64,000 nt of DNA from Reichenbachiella sp. GTDB lineage: Bacteria; Bacteroidota; Bacteroidia; Cytophagales; Cyclobacteriaceae. The stretch is from contig NZ_JAWPMM010000001.1 of assembly GCF_033344935.1 (NCBI RefSeq), forward strand, positions 3,933,501-3,997,500, given 5' to 3'. This document shows positions 62,301 to 64,000 of the stretch, one piece after another; positions within the stretch are counted from its first letter, which is position 1; each line of letters opens with the position of its first letter. Both the position numbers and the translations under genes were made by a program. Below the pieces are notes generated by a model that was not told the DNA's origin, made no database searches, and saw only the letters and a list, made by a program, of their open reading frames with translations.

Positions 62301-62680
62301 AAAAGAAGCCTGCAAACAACTATCCGCGTGCGTACACATTGCTTACAGGCTTTAACCAACCTAACCTGAAAGCAAGATAAAGTGATTTATTTCAGCTGTA
62401 AGTTTGACTCGGTGAATCTCGAAGAATTCTCGTTGGTTAAAAGCTATATCAAGGTGTGCACAAAAAAATTCTTGTAGCAATTACAAAAAACAATCTATCA
62501 CTGCTTTCCAAATCTACCTTTCAAATGCGAATTGATTTTTCTCAAGACAAGAGGTTTATTTTGCAGGGTGGACTTTCTTTAGAACACTATTCTTATTTCC
62601 TTAAATAATGACGCTTATTCTCCTAAGAATGCGCTGTCCTTTTTATTTTTACCAGTATAAAATATTAACCCAGTAAGCAA
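62301..62680. other. 380-bp gene-free gap before the thiolase
   Basis: AT-rich. AAGCCTG (62306-62312) and CAGGCTT (62346-62352) could form a long-loop terminator of the upstream gene. A 22-codon ORF at 62608-62676 ending 4 bp before the thiolase start has no supporting feature. No RNA gene, promoter match or repeat was recognised in the rest. Confidence 0.4.
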
Positions 62681-63859
62681 ATGCAAGAAGTATATATAGT
62701 ATCGGCGGTCAGAACGCCAATCGGAAGTTTTGGCGGAAGCCTTTCTAGCCTATCGGCTACTAAACTTGGTTCTATCGCCATCCAAGGGGCACTAGAGAAA
62801 GCAGGCGTAAAAGCCGAATCAGTAGATGAAGTATTCATGGGAAATGTGGTGTCAGCTGGTCTAGGACAGGCTCCTGCACGACAAGCAGCTATTGGTGCTG
62901 GCATTGGTTACAATGTACCCTGCACTACTATCAACAAAGTTTGTGCTTCGGGGATGAAATCCGTGATGTTAGGTGCGCAAAGCATCATGCTTGGTCATGC
63001 AGATGTAATCGTAGCAGGTGGAATGGAAAGCATGTCAAACGTTCCTTACTATGTACCGAAAGCAAGATATGGTCATGGCTACGGCCACGGACAATTACTC
63101 GATGGTTTGATGCACGACGGTCTTTGGGAACCATATCATCAATTCCCAATGGGAAGCTGTGCAGATAATACGGCAAAGGAAATGAATATCTCTCGTGAGG
63201 CACAGGATGAATTTGCGATCAACTCTTACAAGAAAATCGCTGATTCTGTGGCCAACGGTCTATTCAAAAACGAGATCATACCAGTAGAGATTCCTCAAAG
63301 AAAAGGAGACCCGATCGTAATGACGGAAGACGAAGAATACAAGAATGTGAAATTCGATAAGATTCCTAGCCTTCGTCCAGTTTTCAACAAAGACGGTTCG
63401 GTAACTGCTGCTAATGCCTCAACCATCAATGATGGTGCTTCTGCTTTGATCTTGATGAGTAAGGCAAAAATGGAAGAGCTTGGTCTGAAGCCAGTCGCGA
63501 AGATCAGAGGATTTGCCGATGCTGCTCAAGAACCATTATGGTTCACGACTGCACCATCATTGGCGATTCCAAAGGCAATCAAGAATGCCGGCATCAATAA
63601 ATCTGACGTTGACTTTTACGAAATCAATGAGGCTTTCTCTGCTGTAGCTTTGGCTAATATCAAAGAATTGGATTTGAATCCTGATAGTGTGAATGCCTTT
63701 GGTGGGGCTGTAGCTTTGGGTCATCCGCTCGGGTGCTCTGGTGCGAGAATTATCACGACACTGAATTCAGTACTACATGAAAAAGGCGCCAACATCGGTG
63801 TAGCAGGTATCTGCAACGGCGGTGGCGGTGCTTCAGCTATCGTGATAGAAAAAGTATAA
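62681..63859 (+). CDS. Acetyl-CoA C-acyltransferase / acetyltransferase (thiolase)
   Basis: 392 residues. Acylated Cys88 in TINKVCASGMKSVMLGAQ, NEAFSAVALA, the active-site His in GGAVALGHPLGCSGAR, and the second Cys in GICNGGGGAS. The length and motifs suit an acetoacetyl-CoA thiolase (AtoB/ThlA) more than a long-chain FadA, though the NKVCASG form occurs in both. It works in beta-oxidation or acetoacetyl-CoA turnover. Transcribed alone. Confidence 0.93.
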   Translation: MQEVYIVSAVRTPIGSFGGSLSSLSATKLGSIAIQGALEKAGVKAESVDEVFMGNVVSAGLGQAPARQAAIGAGIGYNVPCTTINKVCASGMKSVMLGAQSIMLGHADVIVAGGMESMSNVPYYVPKARYGHGYGHGQLLDGLMHDGLWEPYHQFPMGSCADNTAKEMNISREAQDEFAINSYKKIADSVANGLFKNEIIPVEIPQRKGDPIVMTEDEEYKNVKFDKIPSLRPVFNKDGSVTAANASTINDGASALILMSKAKMEELGLKPVAKIRGFADAAQEPLWFTTAPSLAIPKAIKNAGINKSDVDFYEINEAFSAVALANIKELDLNPDSVNAFGGAVALGHPLGCSGARIITTLNSVLHEKGANIGVAGICNGGGGASAIVIEKV

Positions 63860-63965
63860 TAAAATACAATAATAGACGTAAGAGACTTTAGATTTGGGGC
63901 AACTCAGGTTTGAAGTCTTTTTTGTTTAATACACTTGAGTCAGAATTTATCAGCTTGAAAAGTTA

Positions 63966-64000
63966 ATGAAGTACGTAATCAGTTTTTTGTTTTTGATATC
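63966..64000 (+). CDS. Start of a probable exported protein, cut by window end
   Basis: ATG 63966 reads MKYVISFLFLI to the end of the window, a typical signal peptide start 106 bp after the thiolase. Only 11 codons are visible, so nothing can be said about function. Confidence 0.4.
   Translation, partial: MKYVISFLFLI

Noticed and set aside
62608-62676. 22-codon ORF ending 4 bp before the thiolase
   Set aside because: Composition is random-looking and no hairpin or complementarity accompanies it.
1-64000. CRISPR arrays, prophage, insertion sequences, integrases
   Set aside because: No regularly spaced direct repeats, transposase or phage structural genes were seen; repeats present are short palindromes without coding capacity.

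Overview
The window is a stretch of a Bacteroidota chromosome, most likely from the order Cytophagales (marine Reichenbachiella/Fulvivirga-like organisms). The evidence is the moderate-to-low GC, the -7 boxes of the form TAnnTTTG ahead of several genes, the absence of clear Shine-Dalgarno sites, an ECF sigma / FecR (DUF4974) pair, DUF6624 and MbnP family proteins, a tRNA without encoded CCA, and a fused aspartokinase-homoserine dehydrogenase. No phage, IS element, rRNA or CRISPR was seen. The window is core chromosome with dispersed small palindromic repeats.

Layout. 1-9.6 kb: partial PhnA-domain gene, thioesterase, a response regulator / DUF2721 / SGNH hydrolase operon, aspS with an outer-membrane barrel gene, tadA, Mn-type superoxide dismutase, and a GNAT-nitrilase fusion. 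9.6-12.5 kb: an MbnP-type copper lipoprotein with two divergent MbnH-like di-heme peroxidases. 12.6-14.8 kb: ergothioneine genes egtB and egtD. 14.9-26.3 kb: tRNA-Leu(GAG), an M42 peptidase / DUF6624 / GH3 operon, dxr-rseP, an inactive-looking transglutaminase-like protein, and metG. 26.5-33.6 kb: an orphan molybdopterin oxidoreductase, YgiQ, aroB and aroA. 33.6-39.6 kb: an ECF sigma / FecR / STN-repeat protein unit and a large TPR histidine kinase. 39.7-41.1 kb: a lipid desaturase and a Kazal-type lipoprotein.

41.2-60.6 kb is one 19-kb minus-strand array of branched-chain and aspartate-family amino acid genes. In transcription order: leuA, a 56-residue ORF, leuC, leuD, a second LeuA/CimA-type synthase, leuB, two tandem leader-peptide attenuators, ilvE, ilvD, ilvB, ilvN, a class I/II aminotransferase, ilvA, thrA, thrB, a small DUF1330-like gene, thrC. 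Together they cover threonine from aspartate semialdehyde's neighbours, 2-ketobutyrate, and the isoleucine, valine and leucine branches, but ilvC is not in the array. From 60.7 kb: a TPR-like Bacteroidota protein, a thiolase, and the start of a secreted protein.

The most notable signal is the gap between leuB and ilvE (54,142-54,588). It holds a -7 box and then two complete attenuators in series. Each has a short Ile/Val/Thr-rich leader peptide, an intrinsic terminator, and an 8-nt segment overlapping the leader stop codon that is complementary to the 5' arm of that terminator. Other points of interest are two neighbouring genes (the second peroxidase and egtB) with no usual start codon, a palindromic repeat nested in the loop of the sod terminator, and repeat remnants in every large gap of the ilv-thr array. 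All assignments are from reading the sequence; no database search was run.
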